Source of the DNA: Rhizobium binae
GTDB lineage: Bacteria; Pseudomonadota; Alphaproteobacteria; Rhizobiales; Rhizobiaceae
Assembly: GCF_017357225.1 (NCBI RefSeq)
Contig: NZ_CP071605.1
Span: 186,001-250,000 of the forward strand
Reading direction: 5' to 3'
Length of the DNA stretch: 64,000 nucleotides
The notes beneath the pieces were generated by a model, which was not told where the DNA came from, searched no databases, and was given only the letters and a program-made list of their open reading frames with translations. The translations under genes and the position numbers were made by a program. Of the stretch, positions 42,929 to 50,444 are shown in pieces. Each line of letters starts with the position of its first letter. The stretch's first letter is position 1.

Positions 42929-42953
42929 GTTGCGAACTTAGCACGCGACGGCG

Positions 42954-42974
42954 TTAGTGTAAATCTTCAACTAA
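42954..42974. promoter_or_regulatory. candidate NrtR operator 1
   Basis: A 21-bp element with the ends TTAGTG and CAACTAA around an AT-rich centre. The reverse complement of the neighbouring element (42976-42996) matches it at 17 of 21 positions. It lies between the divergent nrtR-like and SPFH genes. Confidence 0.6.
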
Positions 42975-42975
42975 G

Positions 42976-42996
42976 TTAGTTGACAATTATCACTAA
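42976..42996. promoter_or_regulatory. candidate NrtR operator 2
   Basis: A 21-bp element, TTAGT at one end and ACTAA at the other, lying one base after operator 1 and in opposite orientation to it. Such paired sites suggest cooperative binding by a dimeric repressor that controls both directions. Confidence 0.6.
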
Positions 42997-43056
42997 GTCA
43001 TGTTTTCTCCATCTCGGCACGAGCAGGGGGCTCGCGTCAGGAACAAGGAAACGGTC

Positions 43057-44091
43057 ATGTTCGGACTGCGCTTCATCAAGACGGAACCTACGCAATACGT
43101 CATCCAATATCAAAACGGCACCGCCGTCCGCGAAGGCGCCGGGCTGGCCTTCTGGCATTTCGCGCCGTCGAGCTCGCTGGTCCTGGTGCCGACGGCGAGC
43201 GTCAACGACCCCTTCATCTTTCCGCTGGTGACATCGGACTTTCAGGAAGTGACCGTGCAGGGGCAGATCACCTATCGCATCGCTGAGCCGCGCCGCACGG
43301 CAGCGCTCCTGAATTTCACGCTCGACCGCAAGGGCCGTTATGTCTCGGAGGATCCGCAGAAGCTTTCGACCCGGGTGATCGACCGCGTGCAGGTGGCGAT
43401 GCGCGCCGAGGTGCAGATGCTGTCGTTGAAGGAGGTTCTTGCCTCAGGCGAGGCGCTCGTCGCCGGCGTGGCGGAAGCGTTGAGGAAACATCCGACGATC
43501 GAAGCGCTCGGCCTTGAAATTCTCGGCCTGTCACTGCTCGCCGTCATGCCGAAGGCCGAGACGGCCAAGGCGCTGGAGGCCTACGCCCGCGAGGCCCTGC
43601 TGCGGCAAGCCGACGAGGCCATCTATAGCAGGCGCAATGCTGCGATCGAGCAGGAGCGGAGGATCAAGGAAAACGAGATCGCCACCGAGATCACGCTGGA
43701 GAACAAGAGACGGCAGGTGCGCGAGGCGCAGATGGAAGCCGAACGCGCCGTGCAGGAACGGCAGCTGCAGATCCGGCGCGAAGAAATGGCCGGCAAGATT
43801 GCGCTGGAAGAGCAGAACCGCGATCTCGTAACGCTTGCTGCGACCAATGCCAAGGCCGAGGCCGATGCGCAGGCCTATGCGCTGACGGCGATGATGAAAT
43901 CCTTCGAGCAGGCCGATCCGAAAGTGCTGCAGGCGCTCGCCTCGGTCGGCATGAAGCCCGGCCAGCTGATGGCGCTCGCCTTCCGCGACCTTGCCGATAA
44001 TGCGACGAAGATCGGTCAGCTCAACGTCTCACCCGATCTGCTGCGCGAGATATTGCAGCCGCAGGAGGGCAAGGACCGTGCCGGCCTCTGA
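43057..44091 (+). CDS. soluble SPFH/band-7 family protein
   Basis: A 344-residue SPFH protein. Residues about 1-200 form the band-7 domain (VTSDFQEVTVQGQITYRIAEP and ALLRQADEAIYSRR), followed by a long charged coiled coil (about 205-285, rich in EAxxAxRAVQERQ-type sequence) and a C-terminal segment with AFRDLADNATKIGQLN. Unlike stomatins or flotillins it has no N-terminal membrane helix, so it is probably cytosolic or peripheral. AAGGAAA precedes the ATG at 43057. It overlaps the NAD-kinase-like gene by 14 bp, so the two products are made together. The role is unknown. Confidence 0.85.
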   Translation: MFGLRFIKTEPTQYVIQYQNGTAVREGAGLAFWHFAPSSSLVLVPTASVNDPFIFPLVTSDFQEVTVQGQITYRIAEPRRTAALLNFTLDRKGRYVSEDPQKLSTRVIDRVQVAMRAEVQMLSLKEVLASGEALVAGVAEALRKHPTIEALGLEILGLSLLAVMPKAETAKALEAYAREALLRQADEAIYSRRNAAIEQERRIKENEIATEITLENKRRQVREAQMEAERAVQERQLQIRREEMAGKIALEEQNRDLVTLAATNAKAEADAQAYALTAMMKSFEQADPKVLQALASVGMKPGQLMALAFRDLADNATKIGQLNVSPDLLREILQPQEGKDRAGL

Positions 44092-45016
44092 CGAACGCAA
44101 GATCATCCTGGTCGTTCGCCCGACTCGCCTCGACGAACTTATCGCCCGGTTCAACACGGTGCAGCAGGCGCAGTTCTATGTCGAGCATCTCGGCGCCGAT
44201 TTCAGCGATTACCTCGCCGAGAAGAAGCGCTATGAAACGGCCATCGCCGAGGTCGAGGCCAGCCTGCGCGCCGTCGCCCGCGTGCAGCGCCTCGACCGCC
44301 GCTACCTGCCGAACTTTGTCTTCGGTCCCGACGATGTCGTCGTCGTGCTCGGCCAGGACGGGCTGGTCGCCAATACGCTGAAATATCTCGACGGCCAACC
44401 GGTGCTCGGCGTCAACCCCGATCCGATGCGCTGGGACGGCCTGCTGCTTCCCTTCAACCCGAAGAGCCTTCCGAGAGTGATCGGCGAGGCGCTGAGGAAC
44501 AAGCGGCCGATCAAGCGCGTCAGCATGGCCAGGGCGACGCTGAATACCGGTGCCGTCATCCACGCGGTCAACGATCTCTTCATCGGCCCGCAAAGCCATG
44601 TCTCGGCGCGTTATGTGCTGCGGGCCGAAGAGCGCGAGGAGCGCCAGTCCTCCAGCGGCATCATCGTCTCGACAGGCATGGGCTCGACCGGCTGGCTGAA
44701 GAGCCTCTATTCCGGCTGGCTCGGAGCCGCGAGCGCCCTCGGCCTCCATCCCGCCGAGCGAACGATCGACATGTCGTTTGCCTGGGACGCCGATTACCTG
44801 CGCTATTTCGTCCGCGAACCCTTCCCCAGCCGCACCACCGGCACCACCATCGTCGCCGGCCTGGTCTCTCAGGATCAGCCTTTGACCATCCTCTCCGAAA
44901 TGCCGGAACACGGCGTGATTTTCAGCGACGGCATCGAGGCGGATTTTCTGGAGTTCAATGCCGGCACGCGGGCGGTGGTGACGCTGGCGGAGAGGCAGGG
45001 GTTGCTGGTAGTGTGA
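44078..45016 (+). CDS. NAD kinase-like protein
   Basis: A 312-residue protein of the ATP-NAD kinase fold, with VVVLGQDGLVANTLKYLDGQPVLG in place of the usual GGDGT segment, VNDLFIG in place of the NE motif, and STGMGSTGW for the NAD-binding STPTGSTA motif. The catalytic Asp of GGDG is kept (GQDG), but one Gly is lost. The N-terminal 60 residues, including a helical stretch with VQQAQFYVEHLG, are not typical of bacterial NadK. The start is the GTG at 44078 with GGAGGGCAAGG upstream, overlapping the SPFH gene. It probably binds or phosphorylates NAD under NrtR control; activity is uncertain. Confidence 0.8.
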   Translation: MPASDERKIILVVRPTRLDELIARFNTVQQAQFYVEHLGADFSDYLAEKKRYETAIAEVEASLRAVARVQRLDRRYLPNFVFGPDDVVVVLGQDGLVANTLKYLDGQPVLGVNPDPMRWDGLLLPFNPKSLPRVIGEALRNKRPIKRVSMARATLNTGAVIHAVNDLFIGPQSHVSARYVLRAEEREERQSSSGIIVSTGMGSTGWLKSLYSGWLGAASALGLHPAERTIDMSFAWDADYLRYFVREPFPSRTTGTTIVAGLVSQDQPLTILSEMPEHGVIFSDGIEADFLEFNAGTRAVVTLAERQGLLVV

Positions 45017-45122
45017 GCGGTGGGGATCCAATGCAGGGCGCGCTGACTGCGGCCATTGCGACCTCCGCGAAATCCCCTATTCTGCGGATCTCTCAGCGCG
45101 AAATTGGAAAGCCGACACCGCC

Positions 45123-45707
45123 ATGAGCGTTTTCGTTTTGCTGATGGGCTTCCCCGGCGTCGGGAAGTTGACGATCGCGACCGAACTGAGTTTTGTCTTT
45201 CCCGCAAAGATCATCGATAATCATTGGTTCAATAATCCGATACTCCGCCTGCTCGATGACGATGGCGCGACGCCGCTTCCGAAAGGAATCTGGGAGTACA
45301 CCGGCAGAGTGCGGCAAGCGGTGCTGGATGCGATTGTCGCATACTGCCCTCCCCCGGCGAACTTCATTTTCACCCATGCCGGTATCGACGGCGATGAGCG
45401 TAGCGCCCGCACGTATCAGCAGATCTCCGACGCAGCCCGACAGTGCGAGGCGCTGCTGGTGCCGATTAGATTGCTTTGCGACGAGGAGGAGTTGGCGCGC
45501 CGTGTTTCGACGCCAGCGCGTCGCGATCGGCTGAAGTCAATCGACGCGCGAGCCTCCAGAGAGAAAAGCAGACAAGCGCGCGTGCTTGATCCCAAACATC
45601 GGTTTGCTCTGGACTTGGACGTGACTGCCAAAACCGCAGAGGCCAGCGCAGCAGCAATCCAGCATCACATTTTGAGGGTTGTCGCCGGCGATTTTGGCCC
45701 GCCTTAG
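45123..45707 (+). CDS. P-loop kinase-like protein
   Basis: A 194-residue protein with a Walker A motif GFPGVGKLTIA at residues 9-19, followed by helical sequence. It resembles small nucleotide- or shikimate-kinase-fold proteins found as hypothetical AAA/kinase-like genes. The middle holds FIFTHAGIDGDERSAR and a C-terminal Arg-rich lid-like segment (RVSTPARRDRLK). The substrate is unknown. It lies 106 bp after the NAD-kinase-like gene, and the IS66-type element begins 46 bp after its stop, leaving the gene intact. Confidence 0.8.
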   Translation: MSVFVLLMGFPGVGKLTIATELSFVFPAKIIDNHWFNNPILRLLDDDGATPLPKGIWEYTGRVRQAVLDAIVAYCPPPANFIFTHAGIDGDERSARTYQQISDAARQCEALLVPIRLLCDEEELARRVSTPARRDRLKSIDARASREKSRQARVLDPKHRFALDLDVTAKTAEASAAAIQHHILRVVAGDFGPP

Positions 45708-45752
45708 AAAAAGACCCGTTGTCGCACCACAGTTGGCAGTTCGGCTGACGCC

Positions 45753-45778
45753 GGTACCTGGAGCAAATCCGGTGGCAG
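45753..45778. repeat. left inverted repeat of the IS66-type element
   Basis: A 26-bp terminal repeat that matches the inverted right end (47522-47547) at 23 positions. It is preceded by the target duplication TGACGCCG. Confidence 0.85.
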
Positions 45779-45819
45779 GAGGGATTCCTGTTTCCTGCAA
45801 ATCATGAGATTCTTCTTTC

Positions 45820-47493
45820 ATGACGAAACGCCGCCTGCCCATGGCCGAGCATGCCGACACGCTGTCGCTGAAGGCGCTGCGCGAGCTCGTGACGGGTTTG
45901 GTGGAGCGGGCTGATCGAGCAGATGCCCGGATTGAGAAGCTCGAAGCTGAGAACCAAAGGCTTCGGGATGAGAACGACCAGCTCAGGCTCGAGAACACCC
46001 GGCTGAAGATCGACAACCAGCTTTTGCGTGACGAGATTGCTCGCCTGAAAAACCTGCCGCCGCGCCCGCCCTTCAGACCGTCGGGGATGGAAAAGGCAAC
46101 GGGTGGCAAGACGCTCACCGGCAAGAATCCGGCGCCCAGGCCGCGAGGGCCGAAGAACGATACGAAGCGGGTCACGCGTGAAGAGGTGCTGGCTGTCAAT
46201 GTACCGCCTGGATCGCGCTTCAAGGGCTACAAGGACTGTTTCGTCCGGGATCTGGTGTTGCGGGTCGAGGTGGTTCGTTACCGTCGGGAATGCTGGGTGA
46301 CGCCGGAGGGAGACACCATCATCGCGCCGCTGCCTGTGGGGATACGAGGCGGGTTTGGGCTCAATCTGCGGCGATTTTGTCTGATGCTGCATGCGCATGG
46401 GCAGGTCACGACGCAGCGAATGACGACGTTGCTCAACGACGTCGGTGTCGAAATCTCCAAACGCCAGGTGGTTCGTTTGCTGACAGAACGGCTGGACGGC
46501 TTTCATGCGGAGGATGCAGCCGTCCTCCACGCCGGCCTGGTCTCGGCGCCCTATGTGACGGTCGACGACACCGGTGCCCGTCACGCCAACCGCAATTTTT
46601 ATACGACGCATATCGGTGGCGAGCATTTCACCGCCTTTCGCACGACGTCCTCGAAGTCGCGACTGAACTTCCTGGCGCTGCTGCGCGGCAACTATCAGGA
46701 CTATGTCCTTAACGATGCCGCCTTCACTTTTCTCGAAGACCGACAGGTCGACCCTGCCCTTCTGGCACGGTTGAGCACCCACGAACCGCAGCGGTTTGCC
46801 AATCAGGTTCCGTTCCTCGCCTATCTGGCTGAGAAGGGTATCGACATCTTTGACCGGGACATTATCCGCCCGTTTGCCGAGGCCGGTATCTGGGGCTCCA
46901 TTCGCCATCATGGGCTGGTCGGTAATGCGGTGATCGTCTCCGACGATGCCGGGCAGTTTCGGGTCGGTACCCACGCGCTGTGTTGGGTCCATGCGGAACG
47001 GCTTCTGCACAAGCTGATGCCGGCGACGCCGCGCCAGGGAAAACATGTCGAGACCCTGCGCGAGCTGATCTGGCTCTTCTACAAGCAGCTGAAAAACTAC
47101 CAGCGAAGTCCAGGACGGCGTGCAGCCCGCGGTCTTCAGGTTCGGTTCGATCGGATATTCTCCATCCGCACCGGATATCGCGACCTCGATCAACTGCTGT
47201 TGCGGCTGAAGCGCCGCAAGGCCGAGCTGTTGCGGGTTTTGGAGCGGCCTGAGACGCCGCTGAATACGAACGCCTCGGAACGGGATCTGCGCGGGTTCGT
47301 CATCAAGCGAAAGATCTCGGGTGGCACGGTCAGCCGCAATGGCCGACAAGCGCGCGACAGCATGCTCGGGCTGATGAAGACCTGCCAAAAGCTTGGTCTG
47401 TCGTTCTGGCACTATCTTGGCGATCGGCTGGGCATGGGTGATGACGACCATCCTGTTCCGCCCCTCCCTTCCATGGTTGCGGCACGCGCCTGA
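45820..47493 (+). CDS. IS66-family transposase
   Basis: A 557-residue transposase. An N-terminal coiled coil (about 25-78) is followed by a zinc-ribbon/linker region and the DDE core: VTVDDTGARH (Asp249/250), VSDDAGQFR, and NASERDLRG with the final Glu. The HALCWVHAERLLHK segment and the C-terminal IS66 tail are present. The frame is intact. A minus-strand frame across the same DNA is even longer (588 codons) but is composition-driven and not a gene. The ATG at 45820 lies 42 bp inside the left repeat. Confidence 0.95.
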   Translation: MTKRRLPMAEHADTLSLKALRELVTGLVERADRADARIEKLEAENQRLRDENDQLRLENTRLKIDNQLLRDEIARLKNLPPRPPFRPSGMEKATGGKTLTGKNPAPRPRGPKNDTKRVTREEVLAVNVPPGSRFKGYKDCFVRDLVLRVEVVRYRRECWVTPEGDTIIAPLPVGIRGGFGLNLRRFCLMLHAHGQVTTQRMTTLLNDVGVEISKRQVVRLLTERLDGFHAEDAAVLHAGLVSAPYVTVDDTGARHANRNFYTTHIGGEHFTAFRTTSSKSRLNFLALLRGNYQDYVLNDAAFTFLEDRQVDPALLARLSTHEPQRFANQVPFLAYLAEKGIDIFDRDIIRPFAEAGIWGSIRHHGLVGNAVIVSDDAGQFRVGTHALCWVHAERLLHKLMPATPRQGKHVETLRELIWLFYKQLKNYQRSPGRRAARGLQVRFDRIFSIRTGYRDLDQLLLRLKRRKAELLRVLERPETPLNTNASERDLRGFVIKRKISGGTVSRNGRQARDSMLGLMKTCQKLGLSFWHYLGDRLGMGDDDHPVPPLPSMVAARA

Positions 47494-47521
47494 CGCCTCA
47501 TCCTTGCCCATTGGGCTGGCA

Positions 47522-47547
47522 CTGCCACCAGATTTGCTCCACTTACC
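47522..47547. repeat. right inverted repeat of the IS66-type element
   Basis: A 26-bp terminal repeat, the inverted partner of 45753-45778, followed directly by the second copy of the target duplication TGACGCCG (47548-47555). Confidence 0.85.
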
Positions 47548-47760
47548 TGACGCCGCTTTCCACCGCAAGGGAAAATTCGGAACTTAACGCTTTGATTTCT
47601 CTGCGTCGGATTTCCTTGCGGAAGCAATATAACGCTTCATTTCCGCTACGTCTGTGCTGGCGGCATGGGGGATGGATGAAATCGCTGCCGAGGGCTGGAA
47701 GCTCGAAGGGCGGTGCGGGTGTGTCGATGTTCGTTCATCCAAGTAGCAACGTTGCGGCGG

Positions 47761-47904
47761 GCCCTTCGAGGTTCGCCCTTTGGGCTGCGCGCCTCAGCAT
47801 GAGGGCGCTGGAGGGTGCCGCGCCTCTTCCAATCGTCAGCGGTCAAGGGAGCCTCATCCTGAAGCGAGGAAGCCGAGGGCTGGAGCCTCGAAGGGCGAGG
47901 CGGG
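47761..47904. repeat. inverted intergenic repeat pair
   Basis: A copy at 47761-47804 (CCCTTCGAGG at its left, CAGCATGAGGG at its right) and an inverted, diverged copy at 47861-47904 (CCTCATCCTG to CCTCGAAGGG). The same units recur at 50193-50329, and partial copies lie near 47685 and 48500. They look like the dispersed palindromic repeats common between genes of Rhizobiales. The 406-bp stretch 47556-47961 holds no supported gene. Confidence 0.6.
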
Positions 47905-47961
47905 CGTACCTAGATCGGAACAGTGCCGTCAAACCCCGAGGCGCCCTTTCGATCAGCGCGT

Positions 47962-48405
47962 TCACTTGCCCCGCGGCTGATCATCGAAGGTAGCGGCCGG
48001 CGAAACCAATCCGTGCTGCGCACGCGTCATGCCTTCCGGAAGCTGGAACCAGTCATGCCTGGATTGTTCGTAGACGGAAACCAGCGGCGCGGGGAATGTC
48101 GGGTCTGCGAAGGCGCCGACGGCGACGATGCAGAGATTGGGATTGAAATCGCCCTCCCAATACAAGGAGGTTCCGCAGTTTGGGCAGAAATGGAAGCGAA
48201 CATTGCGCCCGTCCGCGCCTTCGCGCTCGAAGAGCTTCCGCTCTCCCTCGGTCGTCACCGCGGCCTTCTCAAAGATCGCACCGCTGCCCGCAACGGCACC
48301 CGTTCTGCGCTGGCAGTCGCGGCAGTGGCATAGGCTTACCATGAGAGGGTCGCCTGAGGTTTTCACGCGGAGCGATCCGCAGTGGCATTGTGCAAGTCTT
48401 TCCAT
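47962..48405 (-). CDS. GFA-family (Mss4-like) zinc-binding protein
   Basis: A 147-residue protein of the glutathione-dependent formaldehyde-activating (GFA) family with the zinc ligands CHCGS (about residues 7-9), CHCRDCQRRTG and FCPNCGTSLYWEG. The fold binds zinc; the enzymatic role of most members is unproven. The ATG at 48405 starts at the typical N terminus, four residues before the first Cys motif; a GTG 12 bp upstream is possible. It stands alone among repeats. Confidence 0.88.
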   Translation of the reverse strand: MERLAQCHCGSLRVKTSGDPLMVSLCHCRDCQRRTGAVAGSGAIFEKAAVTTEGERKLFEREGADGRNVRFHFCPNCGTSLYWEGDFNPNLCIVAVGAFADPTFPAPLVSVYEQSRHDWFQLPEGMTRAQHGLVSPAATFDDQPRGK

Positions 48406-48557
48406 GTCCAATCTCACTTGCTTCGCTGTTGGTCCTGTTCGATGTCTGGCGGGTACTCGATGAGAGATCCGGGGATGGAGCTGACCGTTGACAAGAGCCT
48501 CAGCTTGAAACGCCTCGAAGGGCGAGGCGGAAGTGCCGGCACTTTTTCGGGAGGGCA

Positions 48558-48593
48558 GAAGCCCGGCGCGGGGAGAGAGCTGCGCCGGGCTTC
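48558..48593. other. strong hairpin, part of a possible small RNA
   Basis: The arms GAAGCCCGGCGC (48558-48569) and GCGCCGGGCTTC (48582-48593) are perfectly complementary, with a 12-nt loop. On the minus strand the sequence just before the hairpin contains CTCCTCCTCCC (about 48615-48625), an anti-Shine-Dalgarno-like stretch, in the manner of rhizobial CUCCUCCC small RNAs. No clean T-run follows on either strand, so terminator function is unsure. Confidence 0.4.
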
Positions 48594-48672
48594 GATAGTG
48601 ACCGACAGCGTGGGAGGAGGAGAGCTGCCCGTCGGGCCGAAGCAGCTTAGGAGGGTGCAGCGCTTCAGCTCA

Positions 48673-49005
48673 TCACGAGGTAGCGACGCATTGCGGCAAA
48701 TTCAAGCCAGGCGGTTGTGTCGATCTCGCGCAGGTGTAAACGCAAGCGACAACGTGTGCGGCATTTGCCTCAGCTCTCGGGCTGTCCGCGGACAATCGGA
48801 TGCAGTCAACCGGATTCTCGCCGCCCATCCAGTGAATGGCGATCCTCTCGCCGGAACGCATCGCCTCGTGCTCCACCCTCAGCTGTGTCGCTGCCTTCCC
48901 GCTCATTGAGCGCCGGCTCGCTTGCTCCGCCGAGTCGAGGTTTCTGCGGAACATCTCGGTTGAGAGGGCGACTTTTGGCCAGAGAGCGAGCCTATATTTG
49001 ATCAT
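48673..49005 (-). CDS. possible hypothetical protein
   Basis: A 110-codon open frame starting MIKYRLALWPKVALSTEMFRR, with a plausible helical N-terminal half and HWMGGENPVDCIRLSADSPR in the middle. There is no clear ribosome-binding site and no recognisable family, and the frame can be extended 14 codons upstream. One parS-like palindrome (48781-48796) lies inside it. It may be a small plasmid gene or chance. Confidence 0.35.
   Translation of the reverse strand: MIKYRLALWPKVALSTEMFRRNLDSAEQASRRSMSGKAATQLRVEHEAMRSGERIAIHWMGGENPVDCIRLSADSPRAEANAAHVVACVYTCARSTQPPGLNLPQCVATS
48781..48796. repeat. parS-like palindrome, degenerate copy
   Basis: This reads GCTGTCCGCGGACAAT, 14 of 16 positions of the perfect palindrome found at 49671 and 50066. 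Confidence 0.45.
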
Positions 49006-49247
49006 TGTCTGGGACAACGATGCTCGGTCGCAATTCGTATCCGTCATGCGGTGGACACCATGCTCTCAGTATGGACCGGCGAAAGCGCAGCCCTGGAGGG
49101 TGGTGGGTTTGAAGGCTAGAATTTAAGTCTGGAGGCCCGGTCCAAACCTGCTGCCGGGTGGAAGGGCGCTTGGAGTTTATAGACGGCCATGTTCACCGCG
49201 GTCGAAGCGTAATCGGCAGACTTCGACCGAGAACATTGGATCGTCCT

Positions 49248-49613
49248 ATGCTCCATCCATCGATGAGATTCTCGCCTTCGAACATCGCCGCTTTGAAGAA
49301 AGCTCTGCGGCGGCAATATCCGCACATCAAGTCGTCGCACCTCGATGAAGCCATCGCCGCATCTTTTGGCTTCAACTCATATGCGGCCATGCGTCCGCCG
49401 CTGCATCAGCTCGGCGCCTATGCGAGACTGATCGTCGTGACTGACCATTTGCTTATGCTGCTTCGACTGGAGGGGCTTGGATATCGGAGCATTGCTCGGG
49501 AGGCGCTGCATCGCCTCCTCTGGAACATTGAGTGCCCGGATGACAGATATGACCGCGCGGTGGGAGAAATCATCCAGGCCCGCAGGAGGCCGGCGGCCGC
49601 CAACGCGGAATAG
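49248..49613 (+). CDS. conserved hypothetical protein
   Basis: A 121-residue basic protein with the N-terminal segment NIAALKKALRRQYP followed by SSHLDEAIAASFGFNSYAAM. This pattern recurs in plasmid-borne hypothetical proteins of rhizobia. The rest is helical (LLMLLRLEGLGYRSIAREAL) and ends in an Arg-rich tail. The role is unknown. An internal ATG at 49263 is an alternative start; neither has a strong ribosome-binding site. It lies between two parS-like sites. Confidence 0.6.
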   Translation: MLHPSMRFSPSNIAALKKALRRQYPHIKSSHLDEAIAASFGFNSYAAMRPPLHQLGAYARLIVVTDHLLMLLRLEGLGYRSIAREALHRLLWNIECPDDRYDRAVGEIIQARRRPAAANAE

Positions 49614-49670
49614 CTGCTCGCGCAGCGCATCAACCGCCGTTAGGGTCAATGTGGCTGACTGGTTCCGGCC

Positions 49671-49686
49671 GTTGTCCGCGGACAAC
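49671..49686. repeat. parS-like 16-bp palindrome, perfect copy 1
   Basis: GTTGTCCGCGGACAAC is fully self-complementary. It fits the GTT-N4-GC-N4-AAC pattern that I remember for RepB-binding (parS) sites of repABC replicons. It lies 58 bp after the stop of the hypothetical gene at 49248. Confidence 0.6.
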
Positions 49687-49866
49687 GCGAGCCTGCGCGC
49701 CATCCTCCGGCCTTCCTCATTCTTGTGCGTTGTAGATTATGCGGCGTGAAGAAGGCGCGTGTTATCCTTGGGTGTTGAGCTCGCGCCTCGGTGAGCACCT
49801 CCGTTGGCTCCTTTCGGCTCGAACGGTCGGCTGAACTTCGAGCCCGCGTAGCAGGGAGGAGCGGCC

Positions 49867-50058
49867 ATGCATATCTCTCAAGCATTGATGGCCGCCATCG
49901 GCGTGTCGAAGGTGCCCCTCGACGGCAAGGACGCGGTTGTCCGCTCCGGCAACGATGCGCCAGGCTGCGCTGCGCCGGCGATGGCCGGTGGCGAGCGGAC
50001 GGGGCGGGTTGCCTTTAGCGGACCTCATCATGGGCAATGGCCGAACGATGGCGCTTGA
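49867..50058 (+). CDS. possible small protein
   Basis: A 63-codon frame starting MHISQALMAAIGVSKVPLDG with a strong ribosome-binding site (GGGAGGAG). The C-terminal half is Gly/Pro/His-rich and not clearly protein-like, and no family is known. It lies between the two perfect parS-like sites. Confidence 0.3.
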   Translation: MHISQALMAAIGVSKVPLDGKDAVVRSGNDAPGCAAPAMAGGERTGRVAFSGPHHGQWPNDGA

Positions 50059-50065
50059 CTGCCAC

Positions 50066-50081
50066 GTTGTCCGCGGACAAC
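50066..50081. repeat. parS-like 16-bp palindrome, perfect copy 2
   Basis: Identical in all 16 bases to the copy at 49671-49686, 395 bp away. Confidence 0.6.
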
Positions 50082-50192
50082 CGGTTCCCGCTTAGGGGAG
50101 GAGCTTACAATTGGGTCGAGAGTGCCCATCGGAGCCCGTGCGGAACGCCGTCGTTCCCTACCACTCCTGTCCGGTGCGGCATTTTCCAACCA

Positions 50193-50329
50193 CCCTCATG
50201 CTGAGGTGGGAAGCCCTGGAAGGGCGAGGCTCGAAGCGCGTTGCAGCGCCGCTGGTGCTTCGATCCGCCGGGCGCTCGGCGCAGCCGCATTGCCCTTCGA
50301 GGCCCTCGCAGGCGGGGCTCAGGGTGAGG
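50193..50329. repeat. composite inverted intergenic repeat
   Basis: A left unit from CCCTCATGCTGAGG (50193) through GGGCGAGGCTCGAAG, and a right unit from CCCTTCGAGGCCC (50292) to CAGGGTGAGG (50329), are inverted versions of the units at 47761-47904. The centre also pairs partly, so the whole can fold into a long hairpin. Confidence 0.6.
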
Positions 50330-50428
50330 TTCTCTGGACGCTGGGTGCTGGCTCTCGCATGGCGGACGAGGTTGCCTTGAGGGCATGCATAAGCGCGAGC
50401 AATCGAGCGGCGCTGGGTGGGGCAGTCG

Positions 50429-50444
50429 GTTATCCGCGGGCAGC
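50429..50444. repeat. parS-like palindrome, degenerate copy
   Basis: This reads GTTATCCGCGGGCAGC, 13 of 16 positions of the perfect palindrome, and lies 363 bp beyond copy 2. Confidence 0.35.

Larger units (their letters stand above)
45754..47547 (+). mobile_element. IS66-family insertion sequence, single-ORF (ISBst12-like)
   Basis: A 1.79-kb element with terminal inverted repeats of about 26 bp (45753-45778 and 47522-47547, 23 matches). Both contain TGGAGCAAATC and GGTGGCAG. The 8-bp direct repeat TGACGCCG flanks it at 45746-45753 and 47548-47555 (nine bases match if one terminal base is counted). It carries only the large IS66 transposase and no tnpA/tnpB, like the ISBst12 subgroup. Intact repeats and an uninterrupted transposase suggest a recent insertion. 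The site is intergenic. Confidence 0.88.

Noticed and set aside
45802..47568. 588-codon minus-strand frame across the IS66 transposase
   Set aside because: It is antisense to a clear transposase, rich in Arg, Gln and His, without any domain. High GC content keeps the frame open.
49918..49954. Another GTTGTCCGC copy near the parS-like sites
   Set aside because: Only one half matches; the second half is CCGGCAAC with a shifted spacing, so it is not a palindrome.
47680..50340. Possible CRISPR array from repeated GGGCGAGG-type units
   Set aside because: Units are inverted, irregularly spaced and diverged, with no uniform spacers and no cas genes.
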